DNA of 64,000 nucleotides from contig NZ_JBHUDY010000002.1 of the NCBI RefSeq assembly GCF_042678385.1, positions 248,001 through 312,000 of the forward strand, read 5' to 3'. Below, piece after piece: positions 55,160-64,000 of the stretch. Both the position numbers and the translations under genes were made by a program. Each line of letters starts with the position of its first letter. The first letter of the stretch is position 1. The notes beneath the pieces are model-generated. The model had not been told where the DNA came from, did no database searches, and worked only from the letters and a program-made list of their open reading frames with translations. The DNA comes from Sphingomonas_B tabacisoli (GTDB lineage: Bacteria > Pseudomonadota > Alphaproteobacteria > Sphingomonadales > Sphingomonadaceae).

Positions 55160-58123
55160 ATGGGTATCGAAGGCCAATCATTCGACGTCGAGGGCGTTTC
55201 GCCCTCTTTCGTCGAGGCGCTCTATCGCAGCTATGTCGTGAACCCCGGCTCGGTCGAACCGAGCTGGCGCGACTTCTTCGCCGGGCTCGAAGCGAGCCAG
55301 GACGGCCCAAGCTGGAAACGCTCGAACTGGCCGCCGGCCGACACCGACGCGCTGACCGCCGCGCTGGACCCTACCCAGAGCGCGATCCTGCCCAAGCCCG
55401 ACGCGAAGAAGGCCGCGCCTGCCGCCGCCGCGCTCCCGAGCGAGGACGTGATCGCCCGCGCCGCGGCGGATTCGATCCGCGCGATGCTCCTGATCCGCAC
55501 CTACCGGGTGCGCGGTCACCTTGCGGCGCAGCTCGATCCGTTGGGCCTGGTCAAGCGCGAGTTGCCGGCCGATCTCACGCCCGAATATCACGGCTTCTCC
55601 GGAACCGATCTCGACCGTCCGATCTACCTCGGCGGCATGCTCGGCCTACAGACCGCGACGGTGCGCGAGATCGTCGAGATTCTCCGCCGCAATTACTGCG
55701 GTCCGGTCGGCCTCGAATATATGCACATTTCCGACACGGAGGAACGGCGCTTCCTCCAGGAGCGGATGGAGGGCAAGGACAAGGCGATCGAGTTCACGCC
55801 CGAGGGCAAGAAGGCGATCCTCGCCGCCGTGATCCGCGGCGAGCAGTACGAGAAATTCCTCGCCCGCAAATATGTCGGCACCAAGCGCTTCGGGCTGGAC
55901 GGCGGCGAGGCGATGATCCCCGCGCTGGAAGCCGTGATCAAATATGGCGGTGCGATGGGCGTGCGCGAGATCGTGTACGGCATGGCGCACCGTGGCCGCC
56001 TCAACGTGCTCGCCAACGTGATGGCCAAGCCGTTCCACGTCATTTTCCACGAATTCTCGGGCGGTTCGGCCAACCCGGAGGATGTCGGCGGCTCGGGCGA
56101 CGTCAAATACCATCTCGGCACCTCCACCGACCGCGAGTTCGACGGGATCAGCGTACATATGTCGCTGGTGCCGAACCCGTCGCACCTTGAGGCGGCCGAT
56201 CCGGTCGTGCTGGGCAAGACGCGCGCGACGCAGTCGATGCGCGACAATCTGGACAAGCACGATCAGGTGCTGCCGGTGCTGATCCACGGCGACGCAGCCT
56301 TTGCCGGCCAAGGGATTGTCTGGGAATGCCTCGGCTTCTCCGGCATCCGCGGTTACAATACCGGCGGCTGCGTCCACTTCATCATCAACAACCAGATCGG
56401 CTTCACGACGAGCCCGCAATTCGCGCGCTCCTCGCCCTATCCGTCGGACGTGGCGAAAGGCGTGCAGGCGCCGATCTTCCATGTGAACGGCGACGATCCG
56501 GAAGCCGTGACGTTCGCCTGCAAGATGGCGATCGAGTTCCGGCAGCGTTTCGGCCGCGACATCGTGATCGACATGTGGTGCTACCGCCGCTTCGGCCACA
56601 ACGAAGGCGACGAGCCGAGCTTCACCCAGCCGCTGATGTACGCGGCGATCAAGGATCATCCCGGCGTCAGTGCCATCTATTCGGCGAAGTTGAAGCAGCA
56701 GGGGGTGATCGACGACGGTTTCGCCGACCAGACCGCCCAGGCTTTCGTGGCGCATCTCGAGGAAGAGTTCGAGGGCGCGAAGTCGTATCTGCCGAACAAG
56801 GCGGACTGGTTCGCCGGCCGCTGGTCGGGGCTCAACAAGCCCGCCGATGCCGAAACCGCGCGCCGCAACGTCGAGACGGGCATCGACCGCAAGCTGTTCG
56901 ACAGCCTCGGCCGCACGCTCACGACCGTCCCCGAAGGCGTGAACGTCCACAAGACGCTGGCCCGCATTCTCGATGCGAAGCGCGAGATGTTCAAATCGGG
57001 CGCAGGGCTGGATTGGGCGACCGGCGAGGCGCTCGCATTCGGCAGCCTCGTTACCGAAGGCTATGGCGTGCGCCTGTCCGGCCAGGATTCGGGCCGCGGC
57101 ACCTTCAGCCAGCGCCACGCCGTCTGGGTCGATCAGCAGACCGAGGCGAAATACGTGCCGCTCGCGACGCTGCCGCACGGCCGCTTCGAAGTGCTCGACT
57201 CGCCGCTCTCCGAATATGGCGTGCTCGGCTTCGAATACGGCTATGCCGGCGCCGACCCGAAGACGCTGGTGCTGTGGGAAGCGCAATTCGGCGATTTCGC
57301 GAACGGCGCGCAGATCCTGATCGATCAGTTCATCGCGGCGGGCGAGGCCAAGTGGCTGCGCGCCAACGGCCTCGTGATGCTGCTGCCCCACGGCTATGAA
57401 GGCCAGGGGCCGGAGCACAGCTCGGCGCGGCTGGAGCGCTATCTGCAGCTCTGCGCGCAGGACAATATGCAGGTCGCGAACTGTACCACGCCTGCCAATT
57501 ACTTCCACATCCTGCGGCGCCAGATGCTGCGCCCGTTCCGCAAGCCGCTCGTCATCATGACGCCCAAGTCGCTGCTGCGGCACAAGATGGCGGTGTCGTC
57601 GACCGAGGACTTTGTCGGCGCGAGCCATTTCATGCGCATCCTGTCCGATCCTTCGGCGCCGGCCGATGCGGACGTGAGGCGGTTGGTGCTCTGCACCGGC
57701 AAGGTCGCTTACGATCTGATCGAGGCGCGCGATGCTGCCGGCGACAAGAACACGGCGATCGTGCGGCTGGAACAGCTCTACCCCTTCCCGGGCGAGCCGC
57801 TCACGGTCCGACTGAAGCGCATGACAAACCTCGAAGAGGTGGTCTGGGCGCAGGAAGAGCCGAAGAACAACGGCGCCTGGTTCTTCGTCGAGCCGTTCAT
57901 CGAGCAGTCGCTGCACGATGCCGGGGTGAAGCCGAAGCGCGCGCGCTATGCCGGCCGCGCCGCCAGCGCTTCGCCGGCGACCGGCCTCGCCAAGCGTCAC
58001 GCGGCCGAGCAGGGAGCACTGATCGCCGAGGCGCTCGGCCATAATGTCCGCGAGGAAATCCGTCGCACCCGTTCCGGCGGCAGCACGACCGCCAAGGCGC
58101 CGAAACAGGCGCCCGCCAGCTAA
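55160..58123 (+). CDS. sucA: 2-oxoglutarate dehydrogenase E1 component
   Basis: A 987-residue thiamine-diphosphate enzyme. The N-terminal E2-docking segment SFVEALYRSYVVNPGSVEPSWRDFFAGLE is followed by a low-complexity linker. The catalytic part has GMAHRGRLNVLANVMAKP, HGDAAFAGQGIVWE (TDP/Mg region), CYRRFGHNEGDEPSFTQP and the C-terminal pyrimidine and tail regions (LPHGYEGQGPEHSSARLERYLQ). It decarboxylates 2-oxoglutarate and passes the succinyl group to SucB. Confidence 0.97.
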   Translation: MGIEGQSFDVEGVSPSFVEALYRSYVVNPGSVEPSWRDFFAGLEASQDGPSWKRSNWPPADTDALTAALDPTQSAILPKPDAKKAAPAAAALPSEDVIARAAADSIRAMLLIRTYRVRGHLAAQLDPLGLVKRELPADLTPEYHGFSGTDLDRPIYLGGMLGLQTATVREIVEILRRNYCGPVGLEYMHISDTEERRFLQERMEGKDKAIEFTPEGKKAILAAVIRGEQYEKFLARKYVGTKRFGLDGGEAMIPALEAVIKYGGAMGVREIVYGMAHRGRLNVLANVMAKPFHVIFHEFSGGSANPEDVGGSGDVKYHLGTSTDREFDGISVHMSLVPNPSHLEAADPVVLGKTRATQSMRDNLDKHDQVLPVLIHGDAAFAGQGIVWECLGFSGIRGYNTGGCVHFIINNQIGFTTSPQFARSSPYPSDVAKGVQAPIFHVNGDDPEAVTFACKMAIEFRQRFGRDIVIDMWCYRRFGHNEGDEPSFTQPLMYAAIKDHPGVSAIYSAKLKQQGVIDDGFADQTAQAFVAHLEEEFEGAKSYLPNKADWFAGRWSGLNKPADAETARRNVETGIDRKLFDSLGRTLTTVPEGVNVHKTLARILDAKREMFKSGAGLDWATGEALAFGSLVTEGYGVRLSGQDSGRGTFSQRHAVWVDQQTEAKYVPLATLPHGRFEVLDSPLSEYGVLGFEYGYAGADPKTLVLWEAQFGDFANGAQILIDQFIAAGEAKWLRANGLVMLLPHGYEGQGPEHSSARLERYLQLCAQDNMQVANCTTPANYFHILRRQMLRPFRKPLVIMTPKSLLRHKMAVSSTEDFVGASHFMRILSDPSAPADADVRRLVLCTGKVAYDLIEARDAAGDKNTAIVRLEQLYPFPGEPLTVRLKRMTNLEEVVWAQEEPKNNGAWFFVEPFIEQSLHDAGVKPKRARYAGRAASASPATGLAKRHAAEQGALIAEALGHNVREEIRRTRSGGSTTAKAPKQAPAS

Positions 58124-58134
58124 AGGACGAAAAC

Positions 58135-59364
58135 ATGGCAACCGAAATCAAGGTCCCGACGCTGGGTGAATCGATCACCGAGGCGACGATCGGCGAATGG
58201 CTGAAAAAGCCAGGCGATCCGGTGAAAGCCGACGAGCCTGTCGCAAGCCTGGAAACCGACAAGGTAACCGTCGAAGTGCCCGCGCCCGCCGCCGGCGTGA
58301 TGGGCCAATATGCCGCCCAGGTCGGCGACACGGTGCAGGTCGGCGCCCTGATCGGCACGATCGAGGAAGGTGGCGCAGCGGCTGCGGCGTCGGCAACCGC
58401 CGCGGCTCCAGCTGCCGCCGCGCCGACGCCTGCGCCGGCCGTGACCGAAGAGCCCGCGGGCGATCTTACGCTGTCGCCTTCGGTGCGTCGCCTCGTCCTC
58501 GAGCACGGTCTCGACCCGACCCAGATCAAGGGCACCGGCAAGGACGGCCGTCTGACCAAGGAAGACGTGCAGCAGGCCGTCGACGCCGCTCAGGCCAAGC
58601 CCCCCGCGGCGCCTGCCCCCGCACCGGCCCCGACGCCGGCTCCCGCGCCGTCGCCCGCCGGCGAGCGGCGCGAGGAACGCGTCCGCATGACGCGCCTCCG
58701 CCAGACGGTCGCGAAGCGCCTCAAGGAAGCGCAGAACACCGCCGCGATGCTGACGACGTTCAACGATGTCGACATGAGCGCGGTGATGGAAGCGCGCACC
58801 CGCTACAAGGACCTGTTCGAGAAGAAGCACGGGGTCCGGCTCGGCTTCATGGGCTTCTTCGTGAAGGCGGCGGTGCAGGCGCTGCGCGACGTGCCGGCGG
58901 TCAACGCGTCGATCGAAGGCGAGGAAATCGTCTATCGCGACTATGTCGACGTCTCGGTCGCCGTTTCCGCGCCGAACGGCCTCGTCGTCCCCGTCGTCCG
59001 CGACGCGCAGGACCTGTCGGTCGCCGGCATCGAAAAGACGATCGCCGACTTCGGCAAACGCGCCAAGGACGGCACGCTGAAGATGGAAGAAATGAAGGGC
59101 GGCACCTTCACGATCTCCAACGGCGGCGTGTTCGGCTCGCTGCTCTCGACGCCGATCATCAACCCGCCGCAGAGCGCCGTGCTCGGTCTCCATCGCATCG
59201 AGGACCGCCCGGTCGTCCGCGACGGCCAGGTCGTGGTGCGCCCGATGATGTACCTGGCGCTCTCCTACGATCACCGCCTGATCGACGGCCGCGAGGCAGT
59301 CACGTTCCTCGTCGCCTTGAAGAACGCGATCGAGGACCCCACACGCCTGCTGATTGATCTCTGA
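58135..59364 (+). CDS. sucB: Dihydrolipoyllysine-residue succinyltransferase (E2)
   Basis: A 409-residue core of the 2-oxoglutarate dehydrogenase complex. The lipoyl domain carries Lys43 in ETDKVTVEVPAP (the target of the LipB/LipA route). An Ala/Pro linker and the E1/E3-binding domain (LSPSVRRLVLEHGLDPTQIKGTGKDGRLTKEDV) follow, then a second Ala/Pro linker and the catalytic domain with the SYDHRLIDGREAV His/Asp motif. It lies 11 bp after sucA. Confidence 0.97.
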   Translation: MATEIKVPTLGESITEATIGEWLKKPGDPVKADEPVASLETDKVTVEVPAPAAGVMGQYAAQVGDTVQVGALIGTIEEGGAAAAASATAAAPAAAAPTPAPAVTEEPAGDLTLSPSVRRLVLEHGLDPTQIKGTGKDGRLTKEDVQQAVDAAQAKPPAAPAPAPAPTPAPAPSPAGERREERVRMTRLRQTVAKRLKEAQNTAAMLTTFNDVDMSAVMEARTRYKDLFEKKHGVRLGFMGFFVKAAVQALRDVPAVNASIEGEEIVYRDYVDVSVAVSAPNGLVVPVVRDAQDLSVAGIEKTIADFGKRAKDGTLKMEEMKGGTFTISNGGVFGSLLSTPIINPPQSAVLGLHRIEDRPVVRDGQVVVRPMMYLALSYDHRLIDGREAVTFLVALKNAIEDPTRLLIDL

Positions 59365-59374
59365 GGAGCCGTTC

Positions 59375-60772
59375 ATGGCCGACTATGATTTCGACGTCCT
59401 GGTGATCGGGGCAGGCCCCGGCGGCTATGTCGCAGCGATCCGCGCGGCGCAGCTCGGGCTGAAGACGGCGTGCGCCGAGAGCCGCGAGACGCTCGGCGGC
59501 ACCTGCCTCAATGTCGGCTGCATCCCGTCTAAGGCGATGCTGCACGCGTCGGAATATTTCGATCAGGCCGCGAACGGCAGCTTCGCCAAGCTCGGCATCA
59601 AGGTCACGCCGGAACTCGACCTCGACACGATGCACGGCCAGCGCAAGGACGCAGTGAAGCAGCTCACCGGTGGCATCGAGTTCCTGTTCAAGAAGAACAA
59701 GGTCGAGTGGCTGAAGGGCCATGCCGCATTCACCGGCAAGGACTCGGTTAAGGTCGGCGACCGCGAAGTCCGCGCGAAGAACATCGTCATCGCCACCGGC
59801 TCGTCGGTCACCCCGCTGCCGGGCGTCGACATCGACAACGCGAAAGGCGTGGTCGTGGACTCGACCGGTGCGCTGGAACTGGCCAAGGTCCCGCACCACC
59901 TCGTCGTCATCGGCGGCGGCGTGATCGGGCTTGAACTGGGTTCCGTCTGGCGCCGCCTAGGCGCCAAGGTGACCTGTGTGGAGTTCCTCGACCAGATCCT
60001 GCCCGGCTTCGACGGCGAGGTCCGCAAGGAAGCGAACAAGATCTTCAAGAAACAGGGCTTCGAGTTCAAGCTCTCGACCAAGGTCACTGGTGTCACCGTC
60101 AACGGCGGCAAGGCGACCCTGACCGTCGAGCCGGCCGCCGGCGGCGCCTCGGAAACGCTCGAAGCCGATGCCGTGCTGGTCTCGATCGGCCGCCGCCCCA
60201 ACACCGACGGCCTGAACCTCGAAGCCGCCGGCCTCAAGACCAACCAGCGCGGCCAGATCGAGACCGACCACGACTTCCGGACCTCGGTCCCCGGCGTCTG
60301 GGCGATCGGCGACGTGATCCCCGGCCCGATGCTCGCCCACAAGGCCGAGGACGAAGGCATCGCGGTGGCCGAGAACATCGCGGGCCTGACCGGCATTGTG
60401 AACCACGACGTTATCCCGTCCGTCGTCTATACCTGGCCCGAAATCGCCGGCGTCGGCCTGACCGAAGAGCAGGCGAAGGAGCGGGGCGAGGTCAAGACCG
60501 GCAAATTCCCGATGCTCGCCAACAGCCGCGCCAAGACCAATCACGAGCCGGACGGCTTCGTGAAGGTCGTCGCCGACGCCAAGACAGACCGCGTGCTCGG
60601 CGTCTGGATGATCGCCAGCGTCGCCGGCACGATGATCGCCCAGGCCGCCCAAGCGATGGAGTTCGGCGCCACGAGCGAAGACATCGCCTATACCTGCCAC
60701 GCCCATCCGACGCACTCGGAGGCGCTGAAGGAAGCGGCGATGGCCGTGACGGGCAAGCCGATCCACATCTGA
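59375..60772 (+). CDS. lpd: Dihydrolipoyl dehydrogenase (E3)
   Basis: A 465-residue flavoprotein starting at ATG 59375 (MADYDFDVLVIGAGPGGYVAAIRAAQLG). It has the redox disulfide in GGTCLNVGCIPSKAML, the NAD site VVIGGGVIGLELGSVW and the C-terminal CHAHPTHSEALKEA (catalytic His/Glu). It reoxidises lipoyl groups of the 2-oxoglutarate (and possibly other) complexes. It ends the mdh-sucD-sucA-sucB-lpd block. Confidence 0.97.
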   Translation: MADYDFDVLVIGAGPGGYVAAIRAAQLGLKTACAESRETLGGTCLNVGCIPSKAMLHASEYFDQAANGSFAKLGIKVTPELDLDTMHGQRKDAVKQLTGGIEFLFKKNKVEWLKGHAAFTGKDSVKVGDREVRAKNIVIATGSSVTPLPGVDIDNAKGVVVDSTGALELAKVPHHLVVIGGGVIGLELGSVWRRLGAKVTCVEFLDQILPGFDGEVRKEANKIFKKQGFEFKLSTKVTGVTVNGGKATLTVEPAAGGASETLEADAVLVSIGRRPNTDGLNLEAAGLKTNQRGQIETDHDFRTSVPGVWAIGDVIPGPMLAHKAEDEGIAVAENIAGLTGIVNHDVIPSVVYTWPEIAGVGLTEEQAKERGEVKTGKFPMLANSRAKTNHEPDGFVKVVADAKTDRVLGVWMIASVAGTMIAQAAQAMEFGATSEDIAYTCHAHPTHSEALKEAAMAVTGKPIHI

Positions 60773-60842
60773 GCGACGGGTTCTCCACGCCGCGGCCGCA
60801 TGTTACGCGACGCTGCACTGCGGACGACGGACGAAGGACCTG

Positions 60843-61421
60843 ATGGCCAGAACCCAGGCAGCGGATTACGAGCAGCGGCGGGAAGCGATCGTCGAAGAAG
60901 CCGCCCAGCTCTTCGCCGCCCGCGGCTTCATGGGCGCTTCCGTCGCCGACCTCGCCGAGGCGTGCAAGACCTCCAAGTCGCTGATCTATCATTATTACCC
61001 GTCGAAGGAGGACATCCTCTACGCGGTGATGGCATCGCACATCGATCAGCTCGTGCAGGACGTCTCGGAGGTTTCGGCGGAAGGGGGCGACGCGAAAGCG
61101 CAACTCCGCGCGATCGTCCACCGCTTCATGCAGCATTATGTCGGCGCTGCCAGCCGCCAGAAGGTTCTGCTCAACGAGCTCGACAGCCTGCCGGCAGACA
61201 AGCGCGCCGAGATCGTCACGCGGCAGCGCGCGATCATCGACACGGTCACCAGGCTGCTGTGCGAAATCTCTCCCGATCTCGCCTCCGATCCTGCGCGAGC
61301 GCGGGTGCAGACCATGCTGCTGTTCGGAATGATCAACTGGACGCACACCTGGTACGATCCTGCCGGGCCGGTCGGTCCCGACACGATCGCGGACATGGCG
61401 TTGTCGCTGATCCTTTGCTAG
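60843..61421 (+). CDS. TetR family regulator, probable paa-cluster repressor (PaaR-like)
   Basis: A 192-residue protein with an N-terminal helix-turn-helix (AQLFAARGFMGASVADLAEACKTSKSLIYHYYPSKEDILYAVM) and a TetR ligand domain (NWTHTWYDPAGPVGPDTIADMALSLI). It lies beside phenylacetate-degradation genes, so a role as phenylacetyl-CoA-sensing repressor is inferred from context. It is convergent with paaI, and their stops are overlapped by one hairpin. Confidence 0.85.
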   Translation: MARTQAADYEQRREAIVEEAAQLFAARGFMGASVADLAEACKTSKSLIYHYYPSKEDILYAVMASHIDQLVQDVSEVSAEGGDAKAQLRAIVHRFMQHYVGAASRQKVLLNELDSLPADKRAEIVTRQRAIIDTVTRLLCEISPDLASDPARARVQTMLLFGMINWTHTWYDPAGPVGPDTIADMALSLILC

Positions 61422-61435
61422 CCGCGTCGGCTAGC
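61417..61435. terminator. Hairpin overlapping the convergent stops of tetR and paaI
   Basis: A perfect 8-bp stem gctagccg / cggctagc with loop cgt. Both stop codons (TAG on each strand) lie in the stem. There is no U-tract, so it may act as a weak two-way terminator or 3'-end stabiliser. Confidence 0.4.
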
Positions 61436-61868
61436 TGATGACGGCGCCGCCGGTGCTGCGCGACAAGCCGTGGAAGCTCGCGACCGCACGGCCATCGGCC
61501 GTCCGCACCTCGACGATATAGCTCCCGCTGCGGCCGACCAGCATCTGCTCCTGCGCTTCTGCGATCAGCGTCTCGCCGGCCTGGGCAGCGGAGAGGAAAT
61601 GGATCGTCGCCCCTTGCGCCACGGTCGCGACGTTGCGCGAGTTGCAGGCATAGGCGAACGCGCTGTCGGCAAGCGCGAAGATCATCCCGCCATGCGCGGT
61701 GCGGTGACCGTTGAGCATGTCGTCCCGCACCTCCATGCGGACCCGCGCATAGCCTTCGCGCGCTTCCTCGAGCGTGAGGCCCCACGCCGCCGCCGTTCCC
61801 TCGCGCGCCATCAGGGTGCGCGCGACTTCGTCAGCGATTGCGTCGGTCGACATTTCGGCGAATTTCAT
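61431..61868 (-). CDS. paaI: Hydroxyphenylacetyl-CoA thioesterase PaaI (hotdog fold)
   Basis: A 145-residue PaaI-type thioesterase: LNGHRTAHGGMIFALADSAFAYACNSR carries the HGG catalytic region and the acidic residue of the hotdog helix, and SGSYIVEVRTADGRAVASFHGLSRS follows. PaaI rescues CoA trapped in dead-end phenylacetate intermediates. It is divergent from paaG with an 85-bp shared upstream region. Confidence 0.9.
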   Translation of the reverse strand: MKFAEMSTDAIADEVARTLMAREGTAAAWGLTLEEAREGYARVRMEVRDDMLNGHRTAHGGMIFALADSAFAYACNSRNVATVAQGATIHFLSAAQAGETLIAEAQEQMLVGRSGSYIVEVRTADGRAVASFHGLSRSTGGAVIS

Positions 61869-61953
61869 TGCAGGCGGTCTACATGGCTACAGCGATTCTT
61901 GCCAATAGCCGTCCGACCGGGCAGTCTATTATAGCACGTACGAGAGGGTGTTC

Positions 61954-62745
61954 ATGGGCCTGGAAACGATCCTGTTCGACGCGCAATCCGGCGTCGCGCG
62001 CATCACGTTGAACCGCCCCGACCGGCTGAACAGCTTCAACACCATGATGCACGGCGAGCTGGCGGGCGTGCTCGACGAAGTCGCGGGCCGCGACGACCTG
62101 CGCACGGTGCTGCTCACCGGCGCCGGCCGCGGTTTTTGCGCGGGACAGGACCTTTCCGATCGGGCCGTCGCTGCCGGCGCGGAGCCGGTCGATCTGGGTG
62201 ATTCCGTGGATCGCTATTACGCGCCGCTGATCCGCCGGCTCACGACGCTCGCCAAGCCGGTCATTTGCGCGGTGAACGGCGTCGCGGCGGGCGCAGGGGC
62301 GAACATCGCGCTTGCCTGCGACATCGTGATCGCGGCGCGCTCGGCGAAATTCATCCAGTCCTTCGCCAATATCGGCCTGATCCCGGATTCGGGCGGCACC
62401 TGGATTTTGCCGCGCCTGGTCGGCCAGGCGCGGGCGCTCGGGCTGGCGCTGACCGGCGACCCGCTTCCCGCCGAAACCGCCGCGGAGTGGGGCCTGATCT
62501 GGAAATGCGTCGACGACGCGGCGCTGATGGACGAAGCGGGGGCGCTCGCCGAGCGCTTCGCCAGCGGCCCGACGCGCGGCTATGCCGAAACCAAGCGCCT
62601 GATCCGCGGCGCCTGGAGCCGGTCGCTCGACGCCGAGCTGGACCTTGAGCGCGACGCGATGCGCGAGCTCGGCCGCAGCGACGATTATCGCGAAGGCACC
62701 GCCGCTTTCCTCGCCAAGCGCAAGCCCGTCTTCACCGGGCGCTGA
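61954..62745 (+). CDS. paaG: 2-(1,2-epoxy-1,2-dihydrophenyl)acetyl-CoA isomerase / enoyl-CoA hydratase family
   Basis: A 263-residue crotonase from ATG 61954 (GLETILFDAQSGVARITLNRPDRLNSFNTMM; an in-frame GTG at 61948 is an alternative). It has LLTGAGRGFCAGQDLSD (oxyanion-hole region), VICAVNGVAAGAGANIALACDIVIAA, and IGLIPDSGGTWILPRLVGQARAL with the Asp typical of isomerase-type crotonases. PaaG turns the epoxide into the oxepin in phenylacetate degradation. It lies 23 bp before paaZ. Confidence 0.9.
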   Translation: MGLETILFDAQSGVARITLNRPDRLNSFNTMMHGELAGVLDEVAGRDDLRTVLLTGAGRGFCAGQDLSDRAVAAGAEPVDLGDSVDRYYAPLIRRLTTLAKPVICAVNGVAAGAGANIALACDIVIAARSAKFIQSFANIGLIPDSGGTWILPRLVGQARALGLALTGDPLPAETAAEWGLIWKCVDDAALMDEAGALAERFASGPTRGYAETKRLIRGAWSRSLDAELDLERDAMRELGRSDDYREGTAAFLAKRKPVFTGR

Positions 62746-62768
62746 CACCCGATTTTTCGGAGAAACCC

Positions 62769-64000
62769 ATGACCACGCAGTTGAAGAATTACGCCGCCGA
62801 CCAATGGGTCGCGACCACCGGCGAGGGGACGCCGCTCTATTCTGCGATTACCGGCGAAATGGTGGCCCGCAGCGGCAGCGAAGGGCTCGATTTCAAGGCG
62901 ATGCTCGACCATGCGCGCAATGTCGGCGGCCCGGCCTTGCGCGCGATGACGTTCCATGCGCGTGCGCGGATGGTGAAGGCGCTCGGCCAGGCGATCATGG
63001 ATCGCAAGGAAGAGCTCTACGCGCTCAATTGGGCGACAGGGGCGACGCGCCAGGACGGCTGGATCGATATCGAGGGCGGCGCGGGCACGCTCTTCACTAT
63101 GTCGTCCAAGGCGCGGCGCGAGCTTCCCGACGACGTCGTTCTGGCCGATGGCGACATGGAGCCGATCGGACGGCAAGGCACCTTCGTCGGCCAGCACGTC
63201 TATACTTCGCTTCAGGGCGCGGCCATCCACATTAACGCGTTCAACTTCCCGGTCTGGGGCATGTTGGAAAAACTGGGGCCGACGCTGATCGCCGGCATGC
63301 CTGCGATCATCAAACCGGCCTCGCCGGGCGCCTGGCTGGCCGAGGCGGCGTTCCGGATCATGATCGAGGCGGACGTGCTGCCGCCTGGCGCGCTGCAACT
63401 GATCGTCGGCCATCCCGGCGATCTGCTCGACCATCTGACCTGCCAGGATGTGGTGTCGTTCACCGGCTCCGCCACGACCGCGATGAAGCTGCAGTCGCAT
63501 CCGGTGATCGCGCGTGAAGCGGTGCGCTTCGTCGCCGAGCGAGACTCGCTGAACGCGTCGGTGCTGGGTCCGGACGCGACGGCGGACAGCCCGGAATTCG
63601 ACCTGTTCGTCAAGGAAGTCGTCCGCGAGATGACGGTGAAGGCGGGGCAGAAATGCACCGCGATCCGGCGCGCGCTTGTTCCGGCGGCGCAGCTCGACTC
63701 CGTCGAGGCGGCGCTGCGGGAGCGCCTTTCCAAAGTGGTGGTCGGTAACCCGCAGGCCGAAGGTGTGACGATGGGCGCGCTTGCGACGCCCGGACAGGCC
63801 GCCGAAGTGCGGCAGCGGGCGCGCGAGATGGCGTCCGAGGCACGGCTGGCGTTCGGCGATATTGATCGGGTCGATGTCCGCGGCGAGGTCGACAGCGCCG
63901 CGTTCGTGTCCCCGCTGCTGTTCCGCGCGGACGATCCGTGGAGCGCCCGGCTGATCCATGACGTCGAAGCGTTCGGGCCGGTCTCTACGATCATGCCCTA
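62769..64000 (+). CDS. paaZ: PaaZ: oxepin-CoA hydrolase / aldehyde dehydrogenase, 3' partial
   Basis: The frame from ATG 62769 (MTTQLKNYAADQWVATTGEGTPLYSAITGE) runs off the window, giving 410 residues of the N-terminal ALDH half. Catalytic segments: NAFNFPVWGMLEKLGPTLIAGMPAIIKPAS, SFTGSATTAMKLQSHP, a Glu in RFVAERDSLNASVLGPD and the Cys in VKAGQKCTAIRRALVP. The C-terminal MaoC-like hydratase is outside the window. PaaZ opens and oxidises the ring intermediate of phenylacetyl-CoA. Confidence 0.93.
   Translation, partial: MTTQLKNYAADQWVATTGEGTPLYSAITGEMVARSGSEGLDFKAMLDHARNVGGPALRAMTFHARARMVKALGQAIMDRKEELYALNWATGATRQDGWIDIEGGAGTLFTMSSKARRELPDDVVLADGDMEPIGRQGTFVGQHVYTSLQGAAIHINAFNFPVWGMLEKLGPTLIAGMPAIIKPASPGAWLAEAAFRIMIEADVLPPGALQLIVGHPGDLLDHLTCQDVVSFTGSATTAMKLQSHPVIAREAVRFVAERDSLNASVLGPDATADSPEFDLFVKEVVREMTVKAGQKCTAIRRALVPAAQLDSVEAALRERLSKVVVGNPQAEGVTMGALATPGQAAEVRQRAREMASEARLAFGDIDRVDVRGEVDSAAFVSPLLFRADDPWSARLIHDVEAFGPVSTIMP

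Noticed and set aside
55646..58141. 831-residue minus-strand frame opposite sucA
   Set aside because: Antisense shadow of a strongly conserved gene with His/Arg/Ala-biased nonsense composition.
61899..61932. Sigma-70 promoter before paaG (TTGCCA and TATTAT)
   Set aside because: The spacer would be 22 bp, too long for a standard promoter, so it was not annotated.

Overview
This is high-GC DNA (mostly about 65-68% GC by eye) from an alphaproteobacterium, most likely a sphingomonad (Sphingomonas or a close relative). The assignment is inference from gene content and order: proA-nadD-rsfS-rlmH-envC-ctpA, glyQ-glyS-ppdK, split gatCA/gatB, a Cpa/Tad pilus cluster, mdh-sucD-sucA-sucB-lpd, DUF885 and DUF3667 proteins, small secreted Cys proteins, and many dispersed palindromic repeats. 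It looks chromosomal. I see no IS element, prophage, CRISPR array, rRNA or replication origin. Layout: 1-2.5 kb holds the end of a monooxygenase-like gene, tRNA-Pro(GGG) and a frameshifted PhoD-type phosphatase. 2.6-7.7 kb holds a DHA2-type efflux pump divergent from dnaE. 7.8-11.5 kb holds secreted or membrane proteins and lipB. 11.6-16.8 kb is a tightly coupled housekeeping operon (proline and NAD synthesis, ribosome silencing and modification, envelope hydrolase activator, C-terminal protease). 16.9-21.4 kb holds dsbB, coq7, a DUF885 peptidase, an SDR and a small lipoprotein. 21.5-27.8 kb is glyQ-glyS-ppdK. 28.2-35.3 kb is a minus-strand tad/cpa pilus operon (cpaA-B-C-D-E-tadB-tadC) with no cpaF ATPase and no pilin genes. 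35.3-39.8 kb holds a hydrolase, a DauA-like oxidoreductase, a YfcG-like GST, ruvX and a DUF3089 protein. 39.9-44.2 kb holds gatCA and gatB around a glycosyltransferase. 44.2-52.9 kb holds an ATP-dependent DNA ligase, an AT-richer orphan membrane protein, glpX, hom, a nucleotidyltransferase, a histidine phosphatase, a secreted protein and rlmN. 53.2-60.8 kb is the TCA block mdh-sucD-sucA-sucB-lpd. 60.8 kb to the end is the edge of a phenylacetate-degradation (paa) cluster, with paaZ running off the window. The most striking feature is a dense set of palindromic repeat families, called A-I here. They fill most intergenic gaps, and several copies sit in frame inside protein-coding genes. Family A lies in dnaE. 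Families I, G and D all lie in glyS. Family B lies in a small secreted-protein gene. Copies of the same families (all but I) occur in intergenic gaps of this same window, so the insertions can be recognised by internal comparison. This resembles the known Rickettsia palindromic elements that enter reading frames, and it is the best candidate here for an under-described phenomenon.
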